A DNA stretch of 64,000 bases, from positions 42,942 through 106,941 of the forward strand of contig NVWM01000028.1 in the NCBI GenBank assembly GCA_002733665.1. The letters run 5' to 3'. The stretch's first letter is position 1, and each line of letters opens with the position of its first letter. Position numbers and translations under genes: made by a program. Below are positions 1-8,897 of this stretch, piece by piece. This DNA comes from Lutibacter sp. (GTDB lineage Bacteria; Bacteroidota; Bacteroidia; Flavobacteriales; Flavobacteriaceae). Below the pieces are notes generated by a model. That model searched no databases, was not told the origin of the DNA, and was given only the letters and a program-made list of their open reading frames with translations.

Positions 1-28
1 ATAGACAAAATATAAATTTAAAATAAAA

Positions 29-113
29 TGTCATTCTGAGTGAAACGAAGAATCTAAATTAAAAAAACATAAATGATTTCATAGTAGATTTTTCGACTTG
101 GCTCAAAATGACA
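29..113. repeat. Dispersed imperfect inverted repeat (REP-like), copy 1
   Basis: The outer arms TGTCATTCTGAG and CTCAAAATGACA are inverted copies with one mismatch, and the similarity continues more weakly inward. The centre is AT-rich and non-coding. Related half-sites (CGTCATTCTGAAC-like) occur at two other intergenic places in this window, so this looks like a genome-dispersed palindromic repeat rather than a gene-specific terminator. Confidence 0.6.
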
Positions 114-134
114 CTAATTAGGTACTAAAAAAGA

Positions 135-560
135 TTATTTTGTTACAGATACAGCACTATTATTTGATGCTTCTTCTGATTTTAAAACAATTCCCTTAAT
201 TCTCACAACTTTTTTACTTTCACTTGCATTTGAAGTGATTGTAATAGTCTTAGAGAAACCACCAACTCTATTTGTGTCATACTTTACGCCAATCTTTCCT
301 GTTTTTCCAGGCATTATTGGTTCGCTTGGTTTTGTTGCAACTGTACAGCCACAACTTCCTTTTACATTAGATATGATGATTGGAGTATTACCAATGTTTT
401 TAAAAGTAAAGACGCGGTTTCCATCAGTTTTATGCTTTATTTTACCGTAATCTATAACTTCAGACTCAAAATCAAAGATTCCAGCAGTCGTGTTTGTTGT
501 TTCTTGAGCAAATGAAATTGTACTAATAAATAAAATTGCCGTAAATACTAAATGTTTCAT
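135..560 (-). CDS. DUF1573 domain-containing exported protein
   Basis: The 141-residue product begins with a Sec signal peptide (hydrophobic residues about 4-18, ending SFAQ). It is followed by a single DUF1573 domain, an immunoglobulin-like fold recognised by the central SCGCT motif and the FKNIGNTPI strand. Such proteins are common in Bacteroidota and are predicted to be periplasmic or surface-associated; their molecular role is not established. The gene stands alone. The next gene on the same strand starts more than 80 bases away and a palindromic repeat lies downstream. No lipobox is visible, so it is probably soluble after cleavage. The family call is firm; the function is unknown. Confidence 0.85.
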   Translation of the reverse strand: MKHLVFTAILFISTISFAQETTNTTAGIFDFESEVIDYGKIKHKTDGNRVFTFKNIGNTPIIISNVKGSCGCTVATKPSEPIMPGKTGKIGVKYDTNRVGGFSKTITITSNASESKKVVRIKGIVLKSEEASNNSAVSVTK

Positions 561-643
561 AATTATATTATTTTAATGATTAATTGTTGCAAACATCAAA
601 ATATAAATAGGTTAAATGGAGAAAATAAGAGTTGAAAAAAGGA

Positions 644-1558
644 CTAGTCCTCGTTTGATTTTTTATTTATTGACTTTATTGCCCATTTTTCCCGTTCCTT
701 ACTTGTCAAGAAAGTCCAAGCAACAATCCTACTGATTTTGTGCCCTTGACTCATCTCAATTGTTTTAATTTCTGTAACATTCATAAGATTTAATGAATCA
801 TACATGCTTTGAACATTCTCTTTTTTAGAAACCAATGATGTAAACCAATAGCATTGTTTTTTATACTTAGAACTTTGATATAAATAGTTATGAAGAAAAG
901 CTTTTTCACCGCCTTCGTACCATAATTCGTTTGAAACTCCACTAAAATTTCTTCCATTGTTTTTGATTCCTAAACCTTTTAATTTTCTATTATTTGCTTC
1001 AGAAGCATCTTGTTCTGAACTATAAAAAGGAGGGTTACACATACAAGCATCAAAGTAATCGTCTTCATTGAATATACCGTGTAAAATATCCTCTTTATTC
1101 GGTTGAAATCTTAATTTGATATCATCCTTCAAATTATTTTTGTCAATAATTTTTTGTGAACTATATATTGAATCATTATCAATATCAACACCAACAAATT
1201 TCCAGTTATAGATTGCGTTTCCTAAAATAGGATAAATGCATGTGGCACCAACACCAATATCTAAAACTGTTATATTTTTTGTAATAAAATCATATTCTAA
1301 TAAGTCCTTTAAATAGTGAATGTAATCAGATCGACTCGGAATAGGAGGGCATAAGTTTAAATCAGAAAACTGCCAGAATTTGATGTTGTAATATGCCATT
1401 AATAAAGCAGTATTTACTGCTTTCACTGCTTTTGGGAACCCAAAATTAACAGTTTGGGTATTGTGTTCGTTTCTAAATATAGACTCCTTTAATGGAGGGT
1501 ACACTTTGCATAACTTAGGGAAATCATATTCTTCAATATGAAGATTATTTTTGTGCAT
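644..1558 (-). CDS. rlmF: 23S rRNA (adenine(1618)-N(6))-methyltransferase RlmF
   Basis: The 304-residue protein matches the RlmF/YbiN family, which transfers a methyl group from S-adenosylmethionine to N6 of A1618 of 23S rRNA (E. coli numbering). The SAM-binding motif DIGVGA lies at residues 100-105. The N6-adenine methyltransferase motif NPPF is at 175-178 in the context CMCNPPFYSS, followed by the family-typical segment RKLKGLG. The length is normal for the family. Its start codon overlaps the end of the small basic gene upstream by 14 bases, which in turn begins just after mnmE, so the three are probably co-transcribed as an RNA-modification and ribosome cluster. Confidence 0.9.
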   Translation of the reverse strand: MHKNNLHIEEYDFPKLCKVYPPLKESIFRNEHNTQTVNFGFPKAVKAVNTALLMAYYNIKFWQFSDLNLCPPIPSRSDYIHYLKDLLEYDFITKNITVLDIGVGATCIYPILGNAIYNWKFVGVDIDNDSIYSSQKIIDKNNLKDDIKLRFQPNKEDILHGIFNEDDYFDACMCNPPFYSSEQDASEANNRKLKGLGIKNNGRNFSGVSNELWYEGGEKAFLHNYLYQSSKYKKQCYWFTSLVSKKENVQSMYDSLNLMNVTEIKTIEMSQGHKISRIVAWTFLTSKEREKWAIKSINKKSNED

Positions 1559-1694
1559 TTATTTTTTGGTTTAGTTCTTTTAAGCGTTTTTTGGTTTCTT
1601 CTTTTTGTTGTTTTTCTTTGTTTTTCTTCCTCGCCATTAATTTGCGATGCTTTCCTTTATTTTTTGTATTTTTTTCTTTTCCTTTTTTAGCCAT
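1545..1694 (-). CDS. Small lysine-rich basic protein, unknown function
   Basis: I place the start at the ATG at 1694 (49 residues, MAKKGKEK...), one base past the mnmE stop codon. An upstream in-frame ATG would need a 16-residue extension lying inside mnmE. Roughly half of the residues are Lys or Arg and there is no hydrophobic segment, so the protein is expected to bind RNA or be disordered. It overlaps the start of rlmF by 14 bases. The tight spacing and the shift to extreme basic composition exactly at the ATG support a real gene. No family is recognised. A role near the ribosome is inferred only from composition and neighbours. Confidence 0.6.
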   Translation of the reverse strand: MAKKGKEKNTKNKGKHRKLMARKKNKEKQQKEETKKRLKELNQKINAQK

Positions 1695-1695
1695 T

Positions 1696-3081
1696 TTACT
1701 TTCCGATACAGAAATTTGCAAAAATATTACCCAATAAGTCATCAGTTGTTACTTCTCCAGTAATCTCTCCAAGATGAAATAATGCTTGGCGAATATCAAT
1801 AGCAATAAGGTCTGAACTAATATTTAAGTCCATACCTTTCTCTACTTCTTTGATAGATTTTAAAGCATTTGTCAATGCTTCAAAATGGCGACTATTACTC
1901 ACAATATTTTGATTATTACTTAATGCCCCAATATTTACTAAATCTGTAAGTTGTTGTTTAAGTAGTGTAATTCCTGACTTTTCTTTTGATGAAATGAAAA
2001 TAGAATCTTGACTTTTAGATTTTAATTTTTTAATTTGATCATCAGTAAGTAAATCAATCTTATTGATAACGGTTACTATTTTTTTATTCGGATATTTTTT
2101 TTGTAACGCTTCATTCGTTTTTTCTTCAAATTTAAAATCTTCTCCGTCAATTAAAGACAATACTAATTGAGCCTTTTCAATATTTTCATACGTTTTTTTA
2201 ATTCCAATGCTTTCAATTACATCTTTCGTCTCCCTAATTCCTGCAGTATCAATAAATCGAAAAGTTACACCATTAATAACAATTTCATCTTCTATAGCAT
2301 CACGAGTAGTTCCAGCAATATCAGAAACAATGGCTTTTTCTTCATTTAATAAAGCATTTAGTAACGTAGATTTACCAACATTTGGCTTACCAACAATAGC
2401 AACAGGAATTCCGTTTTTAAATACATTTCCAATAGCAAAAGAATCAATTAATTGTTTTAAAACAGTTGATAATTTATCAACCAATCTTTTAAATTCTGCT
2501 CTGTCAGCAAATTCTACATCTTCTTCAGAAAAATCAAGTTCTAACTCTATTAAACTTGCGAAATTCAATAATTCTTGACGCAAAAATTCAATTTCTGATG
2601 AAAAACCTCCACGCATTTGCTGCAATGCAATTTGATGTGAGGCTTTAGAATCTGACGCTATTAAATCTGCAACTGCTTCTGCTTGTGTAAGGTCTAGTTT
2701 TCCGTTGGTAAAAGCACGTAGTGTGTACTCTCCATTTGTTGCGGTTCGGCATCCATTTCGCAAAAATAATTGTATGATTTCTTGCTGAATATATATGGAA
2801 CCATGACAATTAATTTCAACAACATTTTCTCCTGTATAAGAATTTGGATTTTTAAAAACCGAGACTAAAACTTCATCAATTACTCTATTGTTGTCAATTA
2901 TAGAACCTAAATGAATCGTGTGTGATTTTACATTAGTTAAATCTTTATTACCATATTTTGATTGAAAATGTTTTGCTGCTAGTTTGATAGCATCTTGTCC
3001 AGAAAGCCGTATTACCGCAATTGCACCCATTCCTGATGGAGTTGCAAGAGCAATTATTGTATCTTCTATAGCAATTGACAC
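1696..3081 (-). CDS. mnmE: tRNA modification GTPase MnmE (TrmE)
   Basis: The 461-residue protein has the N-terminal tetrahydrofolate-binding domain (about 1-120), a helical domain, an inserted G domain with P-loop GKPNVGKST, DTAG and NKID motifs (about 220-375), and the invariant C-terminal CIGK tetrapeptide whose cysteine is needed for activity. With MnmG it places the carboxymethylaminomethyl group on wobble U34 of certain tRNAs. Its partner is not in this window. Length and motif order are normal. It is the first gene of a likely mnmE / small basic protein / rlmF transcript. Confidence 0.96.
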   Translation of the reverse strand: MSIAIEDTIIALATPSGMGAIAVIRLSGQDAIKLAAKHFQSKYGNKDLTNVKSHTIHLGSIIDNNRVIDEVLVSVFKNPNSYTGENVVEINCHGSIYIQQEIIQLFLRNGCRTATNGEYTLRAFTNGKLDLTQAEAVADLIASDSKASHQIALQQMRGGFSSEIEFLRQELLNFASLIELELDFSEEDVEFADRAEFKRLVDKLSTVLKQLIDSFAIGNVFKNGIPVAIVGKPNVGKSTLLNALLNEEKAIVSDIAGTTRDAIEDEIVINGVTFRFIDTAGIRETKDVIESIGIKKTYENIEKAQLVLSLIDGEDFKFEEKTNEALQKKYPNKKIVTVINKIDLLTDDQIKKLKSKSQDSIFISSKEKSGITLLKQQLTDLVNIGALSNNQNIVSNSRHFEALTNALKSIKEVEKGMDLNISSDLIAIDIRQALFHLGEITGEVTTDDLLGNIFANFCIGK

Positions 3082-3190
3082 AGCTTTTTTTATGTTTTGG
3101 TTAGTATTTAGTTACAAACAAAGGTTTTCTGTAACAATATGCTAATATATTCGTCATATATATAACAACCAACTAAAACCAATATTAATT

Positions 3191-3529
3191 ATGAAAAAAA
3201 ATAAGCAACTGCTAGTTTTTACTCATTTAAGCCAATTATTAGATTACGTTACAGGAATCGGAGGGTTTATTGTTCCGTTAGTTATCTGGCTTACAAATAG
3301 AGATAAAGTAGAAGAAATGGATGAGCAAGGAAAATCAATATTAAACTTTAGAATCTCTATGTTTTTGTATCTAATTCTTTGTGTACCGATGATTTTATTC
3401 TTCGGATTAGGACTATTAGGATTTCTTGTAATCGGGATTTTCTATTTTATATTCCCAATATTGAATGCTATCAAAGTAAATAATGGTGAAGAACCAAATT
3501 ATCCTTTTTCGATAGAATTTATTAAATAA
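3191..3529 (+). CDS. DUF4870 domain-containing membrane protein
   Basis: The 112-residue protein has the DUF4870 (Tic20-like) layout: a short cytoplasmic N-terminus containing THLSQLLDY, a first membrane segment with the pattern GFIVPLVIWLTNRDK, a charged loop (VEEMDEQGKSILNF), then two hydrophobic segments up to about residue 95. Such proteins are small integral inner-membrane proteins of unknown function. It is a single gene, divergent from mnmE, and a clear hairpin terminator follows its stop codon. Confidence 0.85.
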   Translation: MKKNKQLLVFTHLSQLLDYVTGIGGFIVPLVIWLTNRDKVEEMDEQGKSILNFRISMFLYLILCVPMILFFGLGLLGFLVIGIFYFIFPILNAIKVNNGEEPNYPFSIEFIK

Positions 3530-3558
3530 TCATCAAAAAATAATTATTTGAATTAATG

Positions 3559-3588
3559 ACTGCCTTCATTCTGTGTTGGCAGTTTTTT
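3559..3588 (+). terminator. Intrinsic terminator after the DUF4870 gene
   Basis: The arms ACTGCC and GGCAGT enclose a 13-base loop and are followed by a run of six T. It lies about 30 bases after the DUF4870 stop codon and just ahead of the convergent gene's stop. Confidence 0.75.
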
Positions 3589-4027
3589 ATATTGCTTGTT
3601 TGATGATATCTTCATATTCATAGAAAAAACCCTCGAACTTTGACATTTTTTCTACGAAAAACTCATAGCAATCTCTCCAAGTATTTTTATTATGAATGCT
3701 GAATTTTGTTTGATGCTCTATATAAATTCTACGAATGATTTTTCCAGACTCTTGTAATTCATAAGCTTCATCATAAATTACATCGGATAAATATTCGGTA
3801 AGTAGAATGTTTTTCAAAGCAAGTAATTGATCGTATAGCAATTCATTGGCTATTTCATCTGGATGTTCAAAATCTAGACAAATCATTGCTTTTTTTCTGT
3901 CAGCAACAAATTTAAAAGTAAACCCTTTAATATTTGTATTATAGAGCAACCATTTTCTAGGAAATGATTTTCCAAAACTTGTCCAAAACTCTTTGCGTAT
4001 TTTTGCAGATTCTTCTTTACTAAACAT
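3587..4027 (-). CDS. DUF4268 domain-containing protein
   Basis: The 146-residue soluble protein fits the DUF4268 family throughout: an N-terminal helix (EESAKIRKEFWTSFGKSF), then WLLYNTNIKGFTFKF, and a C-terminal block with WRDCYEFFVEKM. The family occurs in Bacteroidota as stand-alone proteins and elsewhere as a C-terminal part of larger proteins, some in defence or restriction contexts. Here it is stand-alone, has no nuclease partner, and lies 17 bases after miaE, so co-transcription with miaE is likely. No catalytic residues can be assigned. Confidence 0.8.
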   Translation of the reverse strand: MFSKEESAKIRKEFWTSFGKSFPRKWLLYNTNIKGFTFKFVADRKKAMICLDFEHPDEIANELLYDQLLALKNILLTEYLSDVIYDEAYELQESGKIIRRIYIEHQTKFSIHNKNTWRDCYEFFVEKMSKFEGFFYEYEDIIKQAI

Positions 4028-4044
4028 AACTATTTAATTGTTGA

Positions 4045-4626
4045 TTATCCATGTACAAATGCTGAATTGCCTCTGTTTTTCATAAATTCTGCTTCGTATT
4101 TGAGTAAATCGTCCCATTTTTTATTTACAATTTTAGAATCTTGATATGTCCTTGCAAAACCTAAAAAAGTAGCATAATGATTCGCTTCCGAAATCATTAA
4201 TTCTTTATAAAAATCAGCTAATTCTTTATCCTCTAAATTTTCAGAAAACACTTTGAAACGTTCGCAACTTCTGGCTTCGATAAGTGCTGCAACAAGTAAG
4301 CGTTGTATGAGTGCATCCGTTCTGTTTGAAGTTTTGGTAAAAAATTTGTGAATATGAAGAGCATAATCATTTTTTCGAGCACGTCCTAACACCATTCCTC
4401 TTTTAGTCATAAGATCATGTACCATCTTAAAGTGCTCTAACTCTTCAATAGAAATGGCAATCATTTCTTTAACCAAGGCTGTATCTTCAGAATAATTAAT
4501 AATAATTCCAATGGCATTTGACGATGCCTTTTGTTCTGCATAAGCATGATCAGTAAGAATTTGCTCCAAATTATCTTTTGCAATTTCTACCCAAGAAGTT
4601 GCTGTTTCAAATTTTAATCCAAGCAT
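4045..4626 (-). CDS. miaE: tRNA-(ms2io6A)-hydroxylase MiaE family protein
   Basis: The 193-residue helical protein has the ferritin-like diiron pattern of MiaE: EELEHFKMVH (about 61-70), EARSCERF (about 116-123) and EANHYATF (about 147-154) supply the Glu and His iron ligands. MiaE hydroxylates the isopentenyl side chain of 2-methylthio-N6-isopentenyladenosine at tRNA position 37 in an oxygen-dependent reaction. Length and spacing are normal for the family. The DUF4268 gene follows closely. A -7 element lies 36 bases upstream of the start codon. Confidence 0.9.
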   Translation of the reverse strand: MLGLKFETATSWVEIAKDNLEQILTDHAYAEQKASSNAIGIIINYSEDTALVKEMIAISIEELEHFKMVHDLMTKRGMVLGRARKNDYALHIHKFFTKTSNRTDALIQRLLVAALIEARSCERFKVFSENLEDKELADFYKELMISEANHYATFLGFARTYQDSKIVNKKWDDLLKYEAEFMKNRGNSAFVHG

Positions 4627-4661
4627 ATCTATTGTATATAAATTAGGTTTAATAACGAATA

Positions 4662-4669
4662 CAAATCTA
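4662..4669 (-). promoter_or_regulatory. -7 promoter element for miaE
   Basis: On the minus strand the sequence is TAGATTTG, a full match to the Bacteroidota sigma-A -7 consensus TAnnTTTG. It would give a leader of about 30 bases before the miaE ATG. No clear -33 TTG is seen at 17-23 bases upstream. Confidence 0.45.
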
Positions 4670-4844
4670 TCATTTTCTTTCTATAAATAAAAAGTAAAAC
4701 TCTCCTTAAAAAAAAGAAAAACAGTTAGTTTTTTAATTATTTGACAACTCAAACTTGAAATGTTAAAAAAATCATCTTTTAAAGCAACAATTTTTTCTGA
4801 AAAACGTATATTAACGACCTTAAATTACATTTTTATATCAACAT

Positions 4845-7070
4845 ATGAAGACTCACAACTCAATCCCTGCCACAGGAATTAAAGGCTTAAAAGAAAATTG
4901 GCGCAATGACCTTTCGGCAGCAATAAGTGTATCATTAGTCGCTTTACCATTGGCTTTAGGAATCGCTGTAGCTTCTGAAGTCTCACCTATGTCAGGCGTA
5001 CTTTCCGCAATTATTGGTGGAGTTGTTACCACCTTTTTTCGTGGAGGACATTTAGCAATTAATGGTCCTGCTGCAGGCTTAATTGCCGTAATTCTTGGAG
5101 GGCTTGTAGCTCTTGACGGGAATATTAATTACGTTTTAGCAGCAATTGTAGTGTCAGGAGGTATTCAAACGATACTTGGTTTTTTAAAAATGGGACGTTT
5201 TGCTAAGTTATTGCCTTCATCAGTATTGCATGGTATTTTAGCTGCAATTGGTGTAATTATCTTTACAAAACAAATACATTATGCATTAGGAACTACTTCT
5301 GACGCAAAAACAATAATAGGAACATTAATCGATGCTTTTTATAAAATCCCAGAAATTAACCCTTTTGTTTTTCTAATTTCCTTAATTGGAGTTTTAACAC
5401 TTGTTTTTTATAGAAAAATTAACACTAAATTTATTAAAATAATTCCAGCACCAATGTGGGTTTTGATATTGTCGATACCTTTAGTCTTTGTTTTTGATTT
5501 TTTTAACGGACATAGTATTTCTTTTCTTGGAAAAAGTTTTGGAGTAGGACCAGAATTATTGATTAACATTCCAGACAATCCATTAGATAGTATTATGCAT
5601 CCAGATTTTGGAATGATAGGAACTACTGCTTTTTGGCTTACAGTATTATCAATTACTATGATTGCTTCTGTAGAGACGCTAGCAAGTGCTCGTGCTGTTG
5701 ATAAATTAGACCCTTATAAACGAACTACAAATCTGAATAAAGATTTAGTAGGAGTTGGATTAAGCACAATGGTTTCTGGTGCTCTAGGCGGACTTCCTAT
5801 TATTACAGTAATTGTTAGAAGTACTGTTAATGTAAATAGTAATGCTAAAACGAAATGGTCTAATTTCTATCATGGAATCTTTTTAATTCTCTTTGTGCTT
5901 ATTTTAGCACCCGTTTTAAGAAGTGTTCCTTTGGCTGCATTAGCTGCAATCTTAGTACATACAGGATTTAAGTTAGCATCACCAAAAGTATTCAAACACG
6001 CTTACAATCAAGGTGTTGAGCAATTATTATTTCTTACATCAACACTTATTATAACATTATTTACAGATTTACTTTATGGAATTGTCGGTGGGATTTTAGT
6101 CACACTGTTTTTACATATGTTATTAGCAAAAGTTGGCTTTTTGCGTTTCTTTAAAATGATTTACAAATCTGGTTCAAAAGTATACCGTTTAGAAAATGGT
6201 TCCTATGATGTGAAACTTAGAGGAATTAGTAACTTCTTATATGCGTTGCAATTAGATAAATTATTAGAAGAGATTCCAAAAGGAGCTACGGTACGTATAG
6301 ATATGTCAAAAACACGTTTAGTTGATTTATCAATAATGGAAAATTTAATCGATTTTAAACGAATACAGGACGATCAAGGTGGAGACGTAAAATTTATTGG
6401 ATTAGATGATCATGTTTCTTCTACAAGTCATAATAGAGCTTTAAAAATTGTAACAGGTCGAATAAAAAGACGCATTACACAACGTCAAATTCGCTTACAA
6501 AAGTTGGCTATTGCAAACAGTTGGTCTTTTGAGCGTGAAGTAGATTGGAATACTTCATATTTAAGAAATTTTAAGTTTTTTGATTCACGTCCTATAGAGA
6601 TGAAAATGAATTCTTTACAAGGATTAGATGTGAAAAATAATGCTCATTGGGAAATTGCTGATATTGTATTTGATGAAGGTGCGTTGCTTGCTTTAGAGGT
6701 GTATCAGACAACTGTACAGATAATAAGATTACCAACATCTATACCAAAATTTATAATTGATAAAGAAGGTCTTTTTGATAAAGTTTTTGACCGTGTAAAG
6801 ATTTTTGCAGGTGCGAAAGGTGATATCAATTTTAAGAAATCTGTTGATTTTTCAAATAAATTTCGATTAAGCGGAGAAAATGAAGATGAGATTCGAGCTT
6901 TTTTTACAGATGACCTAATACATTTTCTTGAAGAAAACGAAATACATCATATAGAAAGTAATGGTGAGGCTCTGATGATTTTCAAATATATTCATGTAGC
7001 TCGCACAGATGAAGTAAAAAATATGCTTGTTTTTGCTAACAATTTATTGAGTCATATGAATTTGAAATAA
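4845..7070 (+). CDS. SulP-family inorganic anion transporter with a long C-terminal extension
   Basis: The 741-residue inner-membrane protein has a SulP/SLC26-type transport domain (about 20-445) with many membrane segments and the conserved stretch ASVETLASARAVDKLD followed by GGLPIITVIVRS. A STAS-like domain (about 465-545, VRIDMSKTRLVDLSIMENL) comes next. Residues about 555-741 form an extra soluble domain rich in aromatic strands that ordinary SulP proteins of 500-600 residues lack. Substrates in this family include sulfate, bicarbonate and other anions; the one here cannot be read from sequence. It is a single gene with no sulfur-assimilation or carbonic anhydrase gene beside it. Confidence 0.9.
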   Translation: MKTHNSIPATGIKGLKENWRNDLSAAISVSLVALPLALGIAVASEVSPMSGVLSAIIGGVVTTFFRGGHLAINGPAAGLIAVILGGLVALDGNINYVLAAIVVSGGIQTILGFLKMGRFAKLLPSSVLHGILAAIGVIIFTKQIHYALGTTSDAKTIIGTLIDAFYKIPEINPFVFLISLIGVLTLVFYRKINTKFIKIIPAPMWVLILSIPLVFVFDFFNGHSISFLGKSFGVGPELLINIPDNPLDSIMHPDFGMIGTTAFWLTVLSITMIASVETLASARAVDKLDPYKRTTNLNKDLVGVGLSTMVSGALGGLPIITVIVRSTVNVNSNAKTKWSNFYHGIFLILFVLILAPVLRSVPLAALAAILVHTGFKLASPKVFKHAYNQGVEQLLFLTSTLIITLFTDLLYGIVGGILVTLFLHMLLAKVGFLRFFKMIYKSGSKVYRLENGSYDVKLRGISNFLYALQLDKLLEEIPKGATVRIDMSKTRLVDLSIMENLIDFKRIQDDQGGDVKFIGLDDHVSSTSHNRALKIVTGRIKRRITQRQIRLQKLAIANSWSFEREVDWNTSYLRNFKFFDSRPIEMKMNSLQGLDVKNNAHWEIADIVFDEGALLALEVYQTTVQIIRLPTSIPKFIIDKEGLFDKVFDRVKIFAGAKGDINFKKSVDFSNKFRLSGENEDEIRAFFTDDLIHFLEENEIHHIESNGEALMIFKYIHVARTDEVKNMLVFANNLLSHMNLK

Positions 7071-7150
7071 TTTTTGAGAAAAAGTAAATGAAAAATTTGC
7101 ATCAAATTCTGCATGCTCTGTATTAAGACTTACAATGAAGGAATAACGTA

Positions 7151-8863
7151 TTAAATGTCTAAGTCTAATTTCTTTCGAAATTCAGCAATAAAAGGATTTT
7201 TCTCTTTTAATTTCGCATATTTTTCTTGAGGAGTATATGCATATTTTTTTTCTTGAATTTCGTTTACATCAATAATCAAATCAATACTGTAATTATTAAG
7301 TTTTTCACGTATTACTTTTAAAATTCTCGGTTTTTGACTATTCAATTGAGATTGCATTAACTTATTAGGTAATGCAATATGAATGTTTGAGTCTTTAATT
7401 TTTGGAGTATCAGCATTCATAATAGATGCAATACTTTTTTTGCCATTTTTTATAAGGTTGTCAACATATTCTTTCCATGCTTTTAATACTTGAATATCAG
7501 TAAATTCAGTTTTTGGCATACTGCTGTAATCTACAATTTCAACTTCGATGTCATTAATTTCTTTTTGACGATCTACGCTTTTTAAAGAAAGAGAAGAGGA
7601 ACGTTTTCTAACCGATTTTAAATTAGGTGCTTCAAGTTTTATAGATTCTTTAACTGTTGCTTCAGATTTTTTGTATGTAGTTGATTTTTCTTTGGCAATA
7701 ATAGGTTCAGCAATTTGAACGGAATCAATTTTTTCTTCTACAATGACGTGTCCAAAGAATTTTGCAGGAATTATGTAGTTATTGTCATTTTTTTTTTCTC
7801 CATCAAAAGTGATAGAGGAAATTTGCATAATTGCTAATTCTACAAGTAATCGCTGATTTTTACTAGTTTTGTATTTTAGATCGCAGTCGTTTGCTTTTTC
7901 AATCCCTTGAAGTAAGAATTGCATTGATGCATTTTGTGACTGCTCTAGATAACGTTTTTTAGCATTATCACCAACTTCAAGTAAAGCAACTGTTGCTGTA
8001 TCTTTAGCGACCAGTAAATCTCTGAAATGTGAAGCCAAACCACTTATAAAATGATGTCCGTCAAACCCTTTTGATAAAATTTCGTTAAATTGAATTAATA
8101 CCTTCGGAATATCATTGGCAAGTAATAAATCAGTCATTTTAAAATACTCATCATAGTCTAGAACATTCAAGTTCTCTGTAACTGCTTGTCGTGTTAATTC
8201 CTTCCCTGAAAAACTTACAACTCTATCGAATATAGATAGTGCATCTCGCATCGCTCCATCTGCCTTTTGAGCAATAATATGAAGTGCATCATCGTCAGCG
8301 TTGACACCTTCTTTTTCAGCAATTATTTTCAGGTAGTTTTTTACGTCAATAACTGTAATTCTCTTAAAATCGAATATTTGACAACGAGAAAGTATTGTTG
8401 GTATTATTTTATGTTTTTCAGTAGTTGCTAATATGAAAATTGCGTGTGCTGGTGGTTCTTCTAATGTCTTTAAGAAAGCATTAAATGCCGCTTGTGATAG
8501 CATGTGAACCTCATCAATAATATATACCTTGTATTTTCCTACTTGTGGTGGAATACGTACTTGCTCAGTTAAATTTCGGATGTCATCAACAGAATTATTT
8601 GATGCCGCATCTAATTCAAAAATATTAAAGGCAAAATCTTCATCAGGATTTATTTCTGTTTGACCATCTTGATTTATTTTTTTTGCTAAAATTCTGGCGC
8701 ATGTTGTTTTACCAACACCTCTAGGTCCAGTAAATAATAATGCTTGTGCAAGATGATTGTTTTTTATTGCATTTTCGAGCGTATTCGTAATTGCTTGTTG
8801 ACCTATAACATCGTCAAATGTTTGAGGTCTATACTTACGTGCTGATACAATAAAGTGTTCCAT
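7151..8863 (-). CDS. dnaX: DNA polymerase III subunit gamma/tau
   Basis: The 570-residue clamp-loader ATPase has Walker A GPRGVGKTT at about 46-54, the Walker B region IIDEVHMLS, sensor 1 (ILATTEKHKI) and the SRC arginine-finger motif. The polymerase-binding tau-like tail is at about 450-570. The loader opens the beta clamp and links it to the replicative polymerase. The zinc-binding cysteine cluster normally present between Walker A and FELDAASN is absent; this stretch is replaced by a shorter acidic one with no cysteines. The gene follows its own -7 element, 34 bases beyond the end of the acyl-CoA ligase gene. Confidence 0.95.
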   Translation of the reverse strand: MEHFIVSARKYRPQTFDDVIGQQAITNTLENAIKNNHLAQALLFTGPRGVGKTTCARILAKKINQDGQTEINPDEDFAFNIFELDAASNNSVDDIRNLTEQVRIPPQVGKYKVYIIDEVHMLSQAAFNAFLKTLEEPPAHAIFILATTEKHKIIPTILSRCQIFDFKRITVIDVKNYLKIIAEKEGVNADDDALHIIAQKADGAMRDALSIFDRVVSFSGKELTRQAVTENLNVLDYDEYFKMTDLLLANDIPKVLIQFNEILSKGFDGHHFISGLASHFRDLLVAKDTATVALLEVGDNAKKRYLEQSQNASMQFLLQGIEKANDCDLKYKTSKNQRLLVELAIMQISSITFDGEKKNDNNYIIPAKFFGHVIVEEKIDSVQIAEPIIAKEKSTTYKKSEATVKESIKLEAPNLKSVRKRSSSLSLKSVDRQKEINDIEVEIVDYSSMPKTEFTDIQVLKAWKEYVDNLIKNGKKSIASIMNADTPKIKDSNIHIALPNKLMQSQLNSQKPRILKVIREKLNNYSIDLIIDVNEIQEKKYAYTPQEKYAKLKEKNPFIAEFRKKLDLDI

Positions 8864-8885
8864 TAATGAATTGAATTATTAAAAA

Positions 8886-8893
8886 CAAAAATA
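8886..8893 (-). promoter_or_regulatory. -7 promoter element for dnaX
   Basis: TATTTTTG on the minus strand matches TAnnTTTG and lies in the short gap between the acyl-CoA ligase stop and the dnaX start. A start site about five bases on would give a leader of roughly 18 bases. The upstream half of this promoter would fall inside the ligase coding region. Confidence 0.45.
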
Positions 8894-8897
8894 CATA

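Noticed and set aside
3587..4027. DUF4268 protein as part of a defence or restriction system.
   Set aside because: It is stand-alone beside miaE, with no nuclease, methyltransferase or helicase partner nearby.
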